Shown here one piece after another: positions 38,874-47,064 of a DNA stretch of 64,000 nt. A model generated the notes under the pieces. That model did no database searches. It was not told the origin of the DNA and saw only the letters and a program-made list of their open reading frames with translations. A program made the translations under genes and the position numbers. The first letter of the stretch is position 1; every line of letters starts with the position of its first letter. This DNA comes from Thermococcus sp. 4557 (GTDB lineage: Archaea > Methanobacteriota_B > Thermococci > Thermococcales > Thermococcaceae): contig NC_015865.1 in assembly GCF_000221185.1 (NCBI RefSeq), positions 1,364,001 through 1,428,000 of the forward strand. The letters run 5' to 3'.

Positions 38874-39395
38874 ATGGGTATCGAGGAGGCCAAGAGGATA
38901 GTCATGGAGCACTTTGCCGGGGCCGCGAGACGCTTCGGCTTCAACGAGCTTTACGGGTACATATACGGGGTTCTCTTCCTTGCGAGCGAACCGATGAGCC
39001 TGGGTGAAATCGCCGAAACCACCGGGTACTCGCTCTCCCACGTGAGCACCGCCCTCAAGTTCATGGAGCGCATAGGGCTCGTGGTTAGGATAAAGAAGCC
39101 CGGCGATAAGAAGGCATACTACAGGGCCACCAAGCTCCTGAAGGAGTGGCGCCAGGCCGCATACTACGGGAAGATAATGGAGGACATCCAGCAGACGAGG
39201 GCAAACCTAGAAAGGGCTTTGCGGGAGCTCGAGGGCGAGGAAGGCGAGGAGGCCGAGTCGATACGCCAGAGCATAGCACTTGCAATGGAGAGGAACGCCC
39301 TCGCCGGAAGGATTCTTAGGTTCCTCATTGAGCACAAGGACGAGGAGGTTCTTGAGAGGCTCCTCGATTGCCTCGAATCGGGTGAAGAGCGGTAG
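38874..39395 (+). CDS. GbsR/MarR-like transcriptional regulator
   Basis: 173 residues (COG1510-like). Winged helix near residues 40-85 (PMSLGEIAETTGYSLSHVSTALKFMERIGLV, then a basic wing RIKKPGDKKAYYRA), followed by a long helical dimerisation/ligand domain. ATG 38874 follows GAGGTG. Divergent from an RND exporter; likely an autoregulated repressor that releases the exporter on binding a hydrophobic ligand (inferred). Confidence 0.82.
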   Translation: MGIEEAKRIVMEHFAGAARRFGFNELYGYIYGVLFLASEPMSLGEIAETTGYSLSHVSTALKFMERIGLVVRIKKPGDKKAYYRATKLLKEWRQAAYYGKIMEDIQQTRANLERALRELEGEEGEEAESIRQSIALAMERNALAGRILRFLIEHKDEEVLERLLDCLESGEER

Positions 39396-39434
39396 CTTTA
39401 AAACCGGCGGTCTGTACTCCAGACGGGTGGAATA

Positions 39435-39950
39435 ATGGGGTTCGTTTCATCTCTCCTCTGGGCGTTCTGGTACATACTGCCGGCCTACGTTGCCAACGCC
39501 TCCCCCGTGCTCGTAGGAGGAGGGCGGCCCATAGACGGCGGCAGACACTGGAGGGACGGCCGAAGGGTGTTCGGGGATGGAAAGACCTGGCGCGGCCTCA
39601 TCGGTGGGGTTTCCATCGGAACCCTCACGGGACTCGTTCAGTACTTCATCACCCCCGGCTTCTACGGGGCCCTCAAAACCGCCCTCATGCTTGCTTTTCT
39701 GCTCTCGTTCGGTGCCCTTCTCGGTGACCTCGTGGGGAGCTTCTTCAAGAGGCGCGCGAACCTCCCGCGCGGGGCCCCGGCCATAGGCCTCGACCAGCTC
39801 GGCTTTCTCATAGCCGCCCTGGCCCTCGCGTATCCAGTTAAAACCCTCGACTCGGGCCAGATAATATTCCTCCTCGTCGTCTCGCCGTTCATCCACTGGG
39901 GGGCCAACTACTTCGCCTACAGGATGGGCTGGAAGAGCGTGCCGTGGTAG
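39435..39950 (+). CDS. carS: CDP-archaeol synthase
   Basis: 171-residue integral membrane enzyme that activates digeranylgeranylglyceryl phosphate with CTP. It has the CarS signature region GGGRPIDGG, then RVFGDGKTWRGLIGG, and a later GDLVGSFFKRRANLPRGAP cytoplasmic loop with the catalytic Asp/Lys/Arg set, plus about five membrane helices. The start follows GGGTGGAATA. Key enzyme of archaeal membrane lipid synthesis. Confidence 0.93.
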   Translation: MGFVSSLLWAFWYILPAYVANASPVLVGGGRPIDGGRHWRDGRRVFGDGKTWRGLIGGVSIGTLTGLVQYFITPGFYGALKTALMLAFLLSFGALLGDLVGSFFKRRANLPRGAPAIGLDQLGFLIAALALAYPVKTLDSGQIIFLLVVSPFIHWGANYFAYRMGWKSVPW

Positions 39951-40006
39951 CGGAACCGTCCAGCAACCCTTTTTAACCCCCCGTCCAACTTTTCCCGGTG
40001 GTGTGA

Positions 40007-40273
40007 ATGAGGGTCACGGTCAGGTATTTTGCCCGCTACCGCTCCCTCGTCGGGAAGGGCGAGGAGGAGCTTGAGGTTCCCGATGGGATAACGGTTCTCG
40101 AACTCATCGAACTGCTGAAGGAGAGGCATCCCGTTCTCAGGAACGAGGTCTTCGCGGAGGAGGACGACCTCGCTGACGTCAACGTCTCCCGCAACGGCCG
40201 CTACGTCCGCTTCGATGAGGTGTTGAGGGACGGCGATACCGTGGCGATATTCCCCCCGGTGAGCGGTGGTTGA
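40007..40273 (+). CDS. moaD: MoaD/ThiS-family sulfur carrier protein
   Basis: 88-residue ubiquitin-fold protein ending in the required Gly-Gly (FPPVSGG), which is adenylated and thiocarboxylated by an E1-like enzyme. VRYFARYRSLVG at the N terminus and VLELIELLKERHP are typical of MoaD. Followed at once by the E1-like gene and, 1.6 kb on, by moaE, so it probably serves tungstopterin/molybdopterin synthesis. Confidence 0.88.
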   Translation: MRVTVRYFARYRSLVGKGEEELEVPDGITVLELIELLKERHPVLRNEVFAEEDDLADVNVSRNGRYVRFDEVLRDGDTVAIFPPVSGG

Positions 40274-40274
40274 T

Positions 40275-40973
40275 ATGCTGAGCGGAAAGGAGATAGAGCG
40301 CTACGACAGGCAGATTATGATCTTCGGGCCTGAGGGTCAGGAGAAGCTGAAGGGTTCGAAGGTGGCCGTAGTCGGTGTCGGCGGCCTCGGAAGCCCCGTT
40401 GCCTACTACCTCGCCGCCGCGGGGATAGGGAGACTCCTCCTCATAGACGAGCAGGAGCCCGAGCTCAGCAACCTCAACAGGCAGATACTCCACTGGGAGG
40501 AAGACATCGGAAGGAATCCGAAGCCCATCTCGGCGAAGTGGAAGCTGGAGCGCTTCAACTCCGACATCGAGATCGAGACGTTCGTCGGCAGGCTGAGCGA
40601 GGAGAACATCGATGGGGTCCTTGAGGGCGTGGATGTGGTAGTTGACTGCCTCGACAACTTTGAGACGCGCTTCCTGCTCGATGACTACGCCCGGCGGAAT
40701 CGCGTGCCCCTCGTTCACGGTGCAGTGGAGGGTACCTTCGGCCAGGTCACGACAGTGGTGCCCGGCGTCACCAAGAGCCTGCGCGAAATCTTTCCGAGGG
40801 TAGTGAAAAAAGAGGGGAAGTTCCCCATCCTGGGGGCAACGGCCGGAGTCGTTGGCTCGATTCAGGCGATGGAGGTCGTGAAGCTCCTCACAGGCATCGG
40901 TGAGCCCCTGCTGAACAAACTCCTCATAGTTGACCTCGCCTTCAACACCTTCGACGTCGTTGAGCTCAGGTAG
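40275..40973 (+). CDS. moeB: MoeB/ThiF-type adenylyltransferase lacking zinc cysteines
   Basis: 232 residues. E1-like Rossmann core: YDRQIMIFG, VAVVGVGGLGSPVAYYLAAAG (ATP), NLNRQILHWEEDIG, DCLDNFETRFLLDDY. The usual MoeB CxxC zinc ligands are absent: the first pair is replaced by TKSLREIFP and there is no second pair near the C terminus, and the catalytic cysteine segment is also not evident. Known zinc-free archaeal E1s exist, so function as a MoaD activator remains plausible. ATG 40275 is two bases after the moaD stop. Confidence 0.85.
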   Translation: MLSGKEIERYDRQIMIFGPEGQEKLKGSKVAVVGVGGLGSPVAYYLAAAGIGRLLLIDEQEPELSNLNRQILHWEEDIGRNPKPISAKWKLERFNSDIEIETFVGRLSEENIDGVLEGVDVVVDCLDNFETRFLLDDYARRNRVPLVHGAVEGTFGQVTTVVPGVTKSLREIFPRVVKKEGKFPILGATAGVVGSIQAMEVVKLLTGIGEPLLNKLLIVDLAFNTFDVVELR

Positions 40974-41829
40974 AGGGCTCCCTTACATTCCTCTTCTCGT
41001 TTATTGAGTCTATCTCGAACGTCTCATTCCACTTTCCGTCCTGCTTTATCGTCATTTTACCGAGGGTCGGGTCATCAACGTTCGTCTCGGAACTAACGCT
41101 GAAGCTCAGCCTGCCCCCGATGAGCCTTCCGTCGCTGAACCAGAGCTCCAGCCGACCGTCCTTCACATATACAACGGTGTCGGGTGACGCCGCGAAGTAA
41201 ACCGTCGCGAGGGGCTTGAGCCTGTAGTCCGGGATGCGGTAGATCAGCTTCGTGACGGCCCCGGTCTCGACTGAATCCGGCTTCTCCCTCAGGTATTCCC
41301 GGGCGAGGCCGACTATGCTGTACCTCCATAGGATATCGCTCGCGTCACTGTCTTCCGTCCTCACCCAGCCGACGATGGTCTGGATGTAGGTGACGTTTTC
41401 AACGACGATCCTCGATGTGTTGGTCCTCGCCCCGTCGGGCAGGCTGACGGTCGTCGAGTTTATCCAGGCGCTCCATGACTCAAAGTCCATGTATCCCCTC
41501 TCGAGTATGCGGAGGGTCACGTTGTCCCCCTGGGAGGTGCCGTTCCCCTCGATCGTCACGAGCATTTCGAGGCTGGCGTTGCTTGTGTATGTGAACTGCT
41601 GAATCCTGGAGACCTCTTGGAGCAGGGCGTTTACATCCGGCCCCGCGGGGGTTTCGGTCGCGGTCTGGCTCGGCGTCGTGGTGGTCTGCTGGGTGGTGGT
41701 TGTGGTTGGAGCGGTGCCCTCGCTTTCTGTCGTGGTGCTTGGGGTCACGCCTGAGCCGCCTCCTCCGAGACAGCCCGCCATCGCGCCGGCCAGAAGGATC
41801 ACGATGAGAAGGAACGCGTACCTCTTCAT
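40966..41829 (-). CDS. Lipoprotein of unknown function
   Basis: About 287 residues. Signal peptide with a lipobox (FLLIVILLAGAMAGC), then a Gly linker and a Thr/Ser-rich, probably O-glycosylated, stalk, followed by a beta-rich domain resembling LolA/outer-lipoprotein folds (ASLEMLVTIEGNG; YMDFESWSAWINSTTVSLPDG; ATVYFAASPDTVVYVKDGRLELW). Start at 41829 after GGTGGAGGAT. Convergent with the E1-like gene, overlapping its end by 8 bases. Function unknown; no link to cofactor synthesis is evident. Confidence 0.72.
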   Translation of the reverse strand: MKRYAFLLIVILLAGAMAGCLGGGGSGVTPSTTTESEGTAPTTTTTQQTTTTPSQTATETPAGPDVNALLQEVSRIQQFTYTSNASLEMLVTIEGNGTSQGDNVTLRILERGYMDFESWSAWINSTTVSLPDGARTNTSRIVVENVTYIQTIVGWVRTEDSDASDILWRYSIVGLAREYLREKPDSVETGAVTKLIYRIPDYRLKPLATVYFAASPDTVVYVKDGRLELWFSDGRLIGGRLSFSVSSETNVDDPTLGKMTIKQDGKWNETFEIDSINEKRNVREPST

Positions 41830-41922
41830 ATCCTCCACCTGGAGGGGCTGGGGTTGGAACCACTTAAACCTTTCCACCGCGCGGTTTTTAATCTCCACGG
41901 CCTATACACGAGGGGGATCGAT

Positions 41923-42351
41923 ATGAAGGTGAGGCTCACTGAGGAACCCTTCGACCTGAACACGGCATTGAGATACCTGCTCGTTCCCGAGGCAGGTGGC
42001 TACGTGTTTTTCCTGGGCAAGGTGCGGAGCGAGAGCCACGGGAGGCGCGTCAGGAAGCTCGTATACGAGGCCTATCCTGAGATGGCGCAGGCTGAGATGG
42101 AGCGGATAAGAAACGAGGCCCTCGAGAGGTTCCCCATCCTTGACATGCTTATATGGCACCGCTACGGGGAGCTTGAGGTCGGCCAGGATACGATACTCAT
42201 CATAGCCAGCGGGAGGCACAGGAAGGAGGCGTTTGAAGCGTGTGAGTGGGCCATAGACGAGGTGAAGAAGCGCGTGCCGGTGTGGAAGAGGGAGGTGACC
42301 GACGAGGGTGAGTTCTGGATAGAGGGGGACAGGACGGTTCCCCTGAGGTGA
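41923..42351 (+). CDS. moaE: Molybdopterin synthase catalytic subunit MoaE
   Basis: 142 residues, normal MoaE length. Signatures: GGYVFFLGKVRSESHGRRVRKLVYEAYPEMA, WHRYGELEVGQDTILIIASGRHRKEAFEACEWAID, and KKRVPVWKREV with the catalytic lysines. With MoaD it inserts the dithiolene sulfurs into the pterin. Start after AGGGGGAT. Confidence 0.93.
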   Translation: MKVRLTEEPFDLNTALRYLLVPEAGGYVFFLGKVRSESHGRRVRKLVYEAYPEMAQAEMERIRNEALERFPILDMLIWHRYGELEVGQDTILIIASGRHRKEAFEACEWAIDEVKKRVPVWKREVTDEGEFWIEGDRTVPLR

Positions 42352-42368
42352 CGGGGAAATTTTCCATT

Positions 42369-42424
42369 TTTTGCAAACTACTTTTAGTAGTGTGCAAAAT
42401 CGGAATAGAAAAAGTATATATATG
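42369..42424 (+). promoter_or_regulatory. Inverted repeat and TATA box upstream of SPASM gene
   Basis: TTTTGCAAACTACT-TTT-AGTAGTGTGCAAAA (42369-42399), 13 of 14 arm positions paired, is followed by a TATA box (AAAGTATATATATG, about 42411-42424). Its position upstream of TATA suits an activator. The adjacent HTH protein at 43390 is the natural candidate binder. Confidence 0.65.
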
Positions 42425-42454
42425 ATCCTCCCTATTCTCCCATGGTGATGTCCG

Positions 42455-43387
42455 GTGGAGAAGGTGGCTTACGATACCGCTCATTCCTTTGGTATAGACC
42501 TATCCCCGAGGGTAACGTCGATGGCAAAGCCCCCCTGGAGCAACAGGCCCCACAACGGCAGGCTCGAGAGGCTCATACTCCAGCTCGGTGCGGGCAGGGG
42601 CAGGTTCTCCGAAGTGACCGGAATCCCCCGCTCGATTGGGTGCATAGGGAACAACTCTTTTATCCTCCGCAGGGACCCCCTGAGCGTTGAGCGCGTCAGG
42701 GAGCTTATCAGGGAGTTTCTGGAGGTCGGTGGAAGCGAGCTCTGGCTGACCAACTACGACAGCGTTGGCTACCTCCTTTCAACGGCCGCGTACGCCGTGG
42801 ATATAGGCGTTCCGGAGGTTTACGCGGTTGTCCTTCTTGATGACCTTGACGAGGTAAAACCAGTGGACGGTGTCCGCTTCATCGCCGAGCTTGAGTACTC
42901 CCCCGAGAACATCCAGCGGCTTGAGGCCCACAGCTGGCTCCATGGGGCCCTGATTATGGTCAAGGGATCGGACCTGGATGAGCTTAGGGGCCTCAAGACC
43001 ACCTTCGCAGGTGAGATATACATAGACGTCCTGTACCCGGGCTCCGCGAGGAGGCTCGACTTCAACGTCATTGAGCTGAAGCGCATACTCAACCCGACCA
43101 CCGAGAGATACCACGACTGCCTGGCGGGAACCCTCGCGATAACGGCCGACGGCTACGCCCTCCCATGTCCGCTCCTCAGGAACAACGTGGTGGCGGATGT
43201 TAGGGAGGTTGGGATCAAGAAGGTGCTCCGGAAGAGGCGCCTCAAGGAGTTCTGGAGGATGACGAAAGATAAGATCGGGGCCTGCAGCACGTGCCCCTTC
43301 AAATACATCTGCCACGACTGCAGGGCCCTCGAGTACCAGGCCACCGGTGAGATAGACGGCATAGAGTACTGTCAGATAGTCCTCTGA
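42455..43387 (+). CDS. SPASM-domain protein without a clear radical-SAM CxxxCxxC motif
   Basis: 310 residues. The C terminus is SPASM-like: CLAGTLAITADGYALPCPLL, then CSTCPFKYICHDCRALEYQ and a final YCQIVL, giving cysteines for one or two Fe-S clusters. The N-terminal half has TIM-barrel-like repeats (VRELIREFLEVGGSELWLTNYD; VGYLLSTAAYAVDIGVPEVYAVVL) but only a lone cysteine (SIGCIGNN) where radical-SAM enzymes have three. GTG start at 42455 after GGTGATGTCC. Convergent with the regulator gene. Either a degenerate radical-SAM enzyme or an Fe-S scaffold. Confidence 0.65.
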   Translation: MEKVAYDTAHSFGIDLSPRVTSMAKPPWSNRPHNGRLERLILQLGAGRGRFSEVTGIPRSIGCIGNNSFILRRDPLSVERVRELIREFLEVGGSELWLTNYDSVGYLLSTAAYAVDIGVPEVYAVVLLDDLDEVKPVDGVRFIAELEYSPENIQRLEAHSWLHGALIMVKGSDLDELRGLKTTFAGEIYIDVLYPGSARRLDFNVIELKRILNPTTERYHDCLAGTLAITADGYALPCPLLRNNVVADVREVGIKKVLRKRRLKEFWRMTKDKIGACSTCPFKYICHDCRALEYQATGEIDGIEYCQIVL

Positions 43388-43389
43388 CG

Positions 43390-44307
43390 TCAGAATTCCA
43401 GGATGGAGCGGTATCCGCTCCCGTCTTCTTTAACCATCCTTGAATACCTGTCCCTCAGGTTGCTGTCGTTGAGTTCCTTGAAGATGGGGTCGATGTACTC
43501 GATGAGGAGCTTCTCCACGTAGCCGCTGAACTCCAGTATCTTGCTTCCCAGGTCTTCCTTTGACGAGAAGAACCATTCCAGCAGGTATCCGTATCCTGGC
43601 AGGACGCCGACGGTTATCTCGTACTCCTTGAACTTCTCGAGGATTACCTCGTCGAAGTCCTTCGCCAGCCCTATAACCGCCCTGTCGTGAACGTTCACGT
43701 CCACCAGGGGAACGAACCCCCTGATGATGCCTTCCTCCTGGAGCCTGTTTATCATGTATCTAACCGTCGGGCGGCTCTTTCCAAGCCTTCGGGCTATATC
43801 TGTTATTGGGGTTCGGGCGTCCCACTTCAGGATGTCCATGAGAACCGCATAATCGTAGCTCAGGTACCAGTCTCCAAAGTTGTCGTCCCCGCTGTAGGGA
43901 TACGCCCTCACCTCGTAGTACTCGTAGTCGTCCGAGTACTTCGAGAGCATCTCCCCGATGAGCTTCCTCTGCTTGTCGGGGATGTTGAAAACGATGGAGA
44001 ATCCGTTCTTGAACCCGAAGGCGGGATTTGCGTAGCTTATGAAGGGATTCTTCATGAGCTTATATGCGACTTCCATGATCTTGTCCGACGGTACGCTCAG
44101 AAACGTTATGAAGCTCCTCAATCCAATCTTCTTTATGTTGTAAGAAGCGCTCACGGTCAGGTATTTCCCGTAATACTTGTCGTAGAGCCTCTTGAGCCGA
44201 TAGTAGTCTATCCCCTCGCTCTCGGCTATCTTTTTCAGACTCTCCGTGGGGTACCTGTCGAGGATTTCAACCAGGAACTCCAGTTCAGACATGACCGGTT
44301 CGGTCAT
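43390..44307 (-). CDS. Lrp/AsnC-like HTH transcriptional regulator (two-domain)
   Basis: 305 residues. An N-terminal HTH-like segment (PTESLKKIAESEGIDYYRLKRLYDKYY) and an alpha/beta domain (GLRSFITFLSVPSDKIMEVAYKLM) precede a typical Lrp-type HTH at about 165-200 (TPITDIARRLGKSRPTVRYMINRLQEEGII) and a second alpha/beta sensing domain. So it looks like two Lrp-like units fused. ATG 44307 follows GGTGAGTAAA. Ends 3 bases from the convergent SPASM gene, whose promoter carries a long inverted repeat. Confidence 0.72.
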   Translation of the reverse strand: MTEPVMSELEFLVEILDRYPTESLKKIAESEGIDYYRLKRLYDKYYGKYLTVSASYNIKKIGLRSFITFLSVPSDKIMEVAYKLMKNPFISYANPAFGFKNGFSIVFNIPDKQRKLIGEMLSKYSDDYEYYEVRAYPYSGDDNFGDWYLSYDYAVLMDILKWDARTPITDIARRLGKSRPTVRYMINRLQEEGIIRGFVPLVDVNVHDRAVIGLAKDFDEVILEKFKEYEITVGVLPGYGYLLEWFFSSKEDLGSKILEFSGYVEKLLIEYIDPIFKELNDSNLRDRYSRMVKEDGSGYRSILEF

Positions 44308-44377
44308 TTTACTCACCATTTCATCGGACGAGAAAAGGTTATATCGGTCGGGATATTAAATCCTTCCGGTGGTGACC

Positions 44378-44866
44378 ATGGTAAAGATAGAGGTCGTTGA
44401 CATCGAAAAGCCGGAGGGCGTCGAGGCCATAATCGGACAGGGCAACTTCTCCATATTCACCGTGGATGACCTCGCCAAGACCCTTCTGACGACGGTTCCG
44501 GGCATAAAGTTCGGGATTGCGATGAATGAGGCGAAACCCCAGCTGACGCGCTTCAGCGGCAACGACGAGGAGCTGGAGAAGCTCGCGGCAAAGAACGCCC
44601 TCAGGATCGGGGCGGGCCACGTCTTCGTCGTGCTCATGCGCAACGCTTTCCCGATAAACGTTCTCAACGCCGTTAAGAACCACCCCGCGGTGGTTATGGT
44701 CTACGGGGCCAGTGAGAACCCGCTCCAGGTCATAGTCGCCGAGACGGACCTGGGACGGAGCGTCCTGGGAGTCGTGGACGGCAAGGCCGCCAACAGGATA
44801 GAGGACGAGGAGCTCAAGAGGGAGCGCAGGGAACTCGTGGAGAAGATAGGCTACCGGATCGACTGA
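44378..44866 (+). CDS. Adenosine-specific kinase (COG1839)
   Basis: 162-residue archaeal protein family assigned as adenosine-specific kinase. Characteristic stretches: EGVEAIIGQGNFSIFTVDDLAKTLLTTVPGIKFGIAMNEAKPQLTRFSGND, and INVLNAVKNHPAVVMVYGASENPLQVIVAETDLGR. It would rephosphorylate adenosine; the biochemical evidence for the family is limited. ATG 44378 after GGTGGTGACC. Confidence 0.82.
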   Translation: MVKIEVVDIEKPEGVEAIIGQGNFSIFTVDDLAKTLLTTVPGIKFGIAMNEAKPQLTRFSGNDEELEKLAAKNALRIGAGHVFVVLMRNAFPINVLNAVKNHPAVVMVYGASENPLQVIVAETDLGRSVLGVVDGKAANRIEDEELKRERRELVEKIGYRID

Positions 44867-44917
44867 AGAACCGGCAACCTTTTTTACCCACCTTCCCCCT
44901 TCTCCTTCGGTGATGGT

Positions 44918-45472
44918 ATGAGGCTGGCTTTTATCACTTCTAACCCCGGAAAGGTTGAGGAAGCGAGGAAGTACTTCAGGCCCCTCGGCGTTGAGGTTTA
45001 CCAGCTCAAATTCGAGTACCCGGAGATACAGGCGGATACGCTCGAGGAGGTTGCTGAGTACGGCCTCAGATGGCTCGCCGAGAGAATAGACGGCCCGTTC
45101 TTCCTCGATGATTCCGGACTGTTCATCGACGCCCTCAAGGGCTTCCCCGGTGTGTACTCGGCCTACGTGTATAGAACCCTTGGAATAGACGGCATCCTGA
45201 GGCTCATGGCGGGCGTTGAGGACAGAAAAGCGCACTTCAGGAGCGTCATCGCCTACTGGGACGGTGAGGTTCACCTGTTCACGGGCCGCGTCGATGGGGA
45301 GATAACCCGGGAGAAGCGTGGGACCGGCGGCTTCGGCTTTGACCCGATATTCATGCCTCAGGGATTCGACAGAACTTTTGCCGAAATGACAACTAAGGAG
45401 AAGAACGATATATCACATCGTGGAAGGGCTTTAAAAGCCTTCTCAGAGTGGCTAAAGGAAAACCTTAAATAA
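44918..45472 (+). CDS. rdgB: XTP/dITP diphosphatase (RdgB/HAM1)
   Basis: 184 residues. Removes deaminated purine triphosphates. Signatures: [16 protein letters not shown] at the N terminus, [24 protein letters not shown] (catalytic acidic residues), [13 protein letters not shown] and the C-terminal [12 protein letters not shown]. Preceded by GGTGATGGT and a TATA-like CCTTTTTACCC near 44877-44887. Confidence 0.94.
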   Translation: MRLAFITSNPGKVEEARKYFRPLGVEVYQLKFEYPEIQADTLEEVAEYGLRWLAERIDGPFFLDDSGLFIDALKGFPGVYSAYVYRTLGIDGILRLMAGVEDRKAHFRSVIAYWDGEVHLFTGRVDGEITREKRGTGGFGFDPIFMPQGFDRTFAEMTTKEKNDISHRGRALKAFSEWLKENLK

Positions 45473-45527
45473 GCCTCATGTTCCAAAGTTAACAGTAATA
45501 ATTGAATGAATGACGAAGGGGGTTGCG

Positions 45528-45980
45528 ATGGTAAACACTCTTGATGCCACCGATTTGAGGCTGTTGAAGGAACTCAAGGAGAACGCGAGGGAGAACATAG
45601 CCTCGCTCAGCAAGAAGCTCGGCATACCCCGAACCACCGTCCACTACCGCATCAAGAAGCTGGTGGAGGAGGGCGTGATAGAGAAGTTCACAGTCAAGCC
45701 CGACTACAAAAAGCTCGACCTCGGAACCACCGCGTTCATCCTCGCCCGCTACGAACCGGACTCAGGCTTAAGCCAGCGCGAGGTTGCTGAGAGGATAGCG
45801 GCTCTTGAGGGAGTTTACGAAGTCCACATAATAGCCGGTGAGTGGGACCTCCTCATAAAGGTCCGCGCTCCAAGCTCCGAGGAGGTCGGAAAGATAGTCG
45901 TGGACCGGTTAAGGGAGATAAAAGGGGTTGGCCAGACGGTTACGATGGTGTCATTCGTGACCGTCAAGGAGGAGCTTTAG
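45528..45980 (+). CDS. Lrp/AsnC family transcriptional regulator
   Basis: 150 residues: N-terminal HTH (LKENARENIASLSKKLGIPRTTVHYRIKKLVEEGVI) and C-terminal RAM ligand/dimer domain (TAFILARYEPDSGLS; GVYEVHIIAGEWDLLIKVRA). ATG 45528 follows GAAGGGGG. TATA box CCTTAAATAAG at about 45463-45473 lies before the rdgB stop, so it is probably transcribed on its own. Regulon unknown. Confidence 0.88.
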   Translation: MVNTLDATDLRLLKELKENARENIASLSKKLGIPRTTVHYRIKKLVEEGVIEKFTVKPDYKKLDLGTTAFILARYEPDSGLSQREVAERIAALEGVYEVHIIAGEWDLLIKVRAPSSEEVGKIVVDRLREIKGVGQTVTMVSFVTVKEEL

Positions 45981-45988
45981 TCCCATCG

Positions 45989-46036
45989 GGCGATGATCGG
46001 CGTTCTCCTTTCTGATTTATGATGATGCGAGGAACG
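45989..46036 (+). ncRNA. Possible C/D-box guide RNA
   Basis: The stretch holds a C-like box CGATGAT, 13-15 bases of potential guide, CTGA (D'), three bases, ATGATGA (C'), about 12 bases, then GTGA in place of a canonical D box. Spacing is right for an archaeal C/D sRNA but the final box is imperfect and no target was checked. Confidence 0.25.
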
Positions 46037-46058
46037 GTGAGCCCGGCGAGTGCCTTCG

Positions 46059-46895
46059 TCACATGACGCAGCACTCGTAGATTATCTCGACCTCCCTCAC
46101 GCTCTTCGCCCATTCGATGACCTTCCTCGGCGGGTTCGTCAGCCTGTCAACGCCGGCTAGAATCGCTCCCCTGTCGAAGTCAACCCGCCACCTGCCCAGC
46201 GGCCGCATGCAGCCTATGCTTATCTCACCGTCGAAGCGCTCCCTCGCGTATTTCACGACCTTCAGGCTCTCCTCCACTGACGGCTTTGGAACTTTCTCCA
46301 TCTCCGTCCCCTTTGTCGGGATCAGAACGTCCAGCACGAGGACTTCTATCGGATACTCCATCAGCAGGTCTATGGCCCGGTACTCCCAGCCAATCCTTCC
46401 AAAGTCGAGGCCTATCGTTATGTGAGGCGCCACGCGGATTCTGTTTTCTGTCAGGAGCTCGACTATCCGTAGGTAGTCTTCAACGGTCTTGTCTATTCTG
46501 TAAACGCGCCTTATGACGTCGTCATCGCCCACGAAGTCGAGGGAGACGACATCGACGTACCTGACCCACTCCAGGTCGCTCTCGTCTATGAACCCCACGT
46601 GGGCGTTGAGCTTGAGGCTCGTTCTTCGCTTTATCTCCCTCAGCTCATTAGCGTACTTGTCAATCGGTACCTTCAGGCGGGAGTCCATACCGCCGCTCAG
46701 CAGGCAGCCCAAACCTCCGGAGCGCTCAAGGTTGAGGCAGAAGTCAAGGAGCTCCCTCTTCCTGGGCTTTTTCATCCCCTCGAGGTAGTGCCTCCCGCAG
46801 TGGGCGCAGTTCAGCGCGCAGTAGTTACCGGTGAGAGAGATAGAAGGGAATTTGATACCGGGAATGTAGATTTTGAGTTTCTTTCTTTCCACCAT
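46059..46895 (-). CDS. Radical SAM protein of the COG1856 type
   Basis: 278 residues. N-terminal CALNCAHCGRHYLEGM carries the CxxxCxxC cluster motif. It continues with GLGCLLSGGMD, LNAHVGFIDESDLEW, VSLDFVGDDDVIRRVYR and APHITIGLDFGRIGWEYRAIDLL, consistent with the biotin-synthase-like archaeal COG1856 group of unknown reaction. The C terminus has further cysteines (ISIGCMRPLGRWR; YECCVM). ATG 46895 after GGTGATTAAA. A partial copy of its first 18 codons lies 170 bases upstream. Confidence 0.82.
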   Translation of the reverse strand: MVERKKLKIYIPGIKFPSISLTGNYCALNCAHCGRHYLEGMKKPRKRELLDFCLNLERSGGLGCLLSGGMDSRLKVPIDKYANELREIKRRTSLKLNAHVGFIDESDLEWVRYVDVVSLDFVGDDDVIRRVYRIDKTVEDYLRIVELLTENRIRVAPHITIGLDFGRIGWEYRAIDLLMEYPIEVLVLDVLIPTKGTEMEKVPKPSVEESLKVVKYARERFDGEISIGCMRPLGRWRVDFDRGAILAGVDRLTNPPRKVIEWAKSVREVEIIYECCVM

Positions 46896-46924
46896 TTTAA
46901 TCACCTTGCAGAACTGGGGATCGT

Positions 46925-47057
46925 AGGGGGCGAGAGCCCCCTCCGGTGTTTAAAAAAGAAGGAAGGGTCTGGGAAACGTAGTTTCCCGGTTTACGTGGGG
47001 CGAAGCCCCACGTTCGGGGGGAGGGGGTTAGCAAGGACGTGGGGGGTGAAACCCCCC
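46925..47057. repeat. Second hairpin-rich island
   Basis: Four perfect GC-rich hairpins with tiny loops: 46925-46942 (7-bp stem, loop GAGA), 46971-46987 (7-bp stem, loop GTA), 46993-47013 (9-bp stem, loop GAA) and 47041-47057 (7-bp stem, loop GAA). Between them only spacer DNA is seen. The design matches the hairpins at 21.9-22.65 kb although the stem sequences differ. They lie between the intact radical-SAM gene and its truncated copy. Confidence 0.6.
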
Positions 47058-47064
47058 GGCCCTG

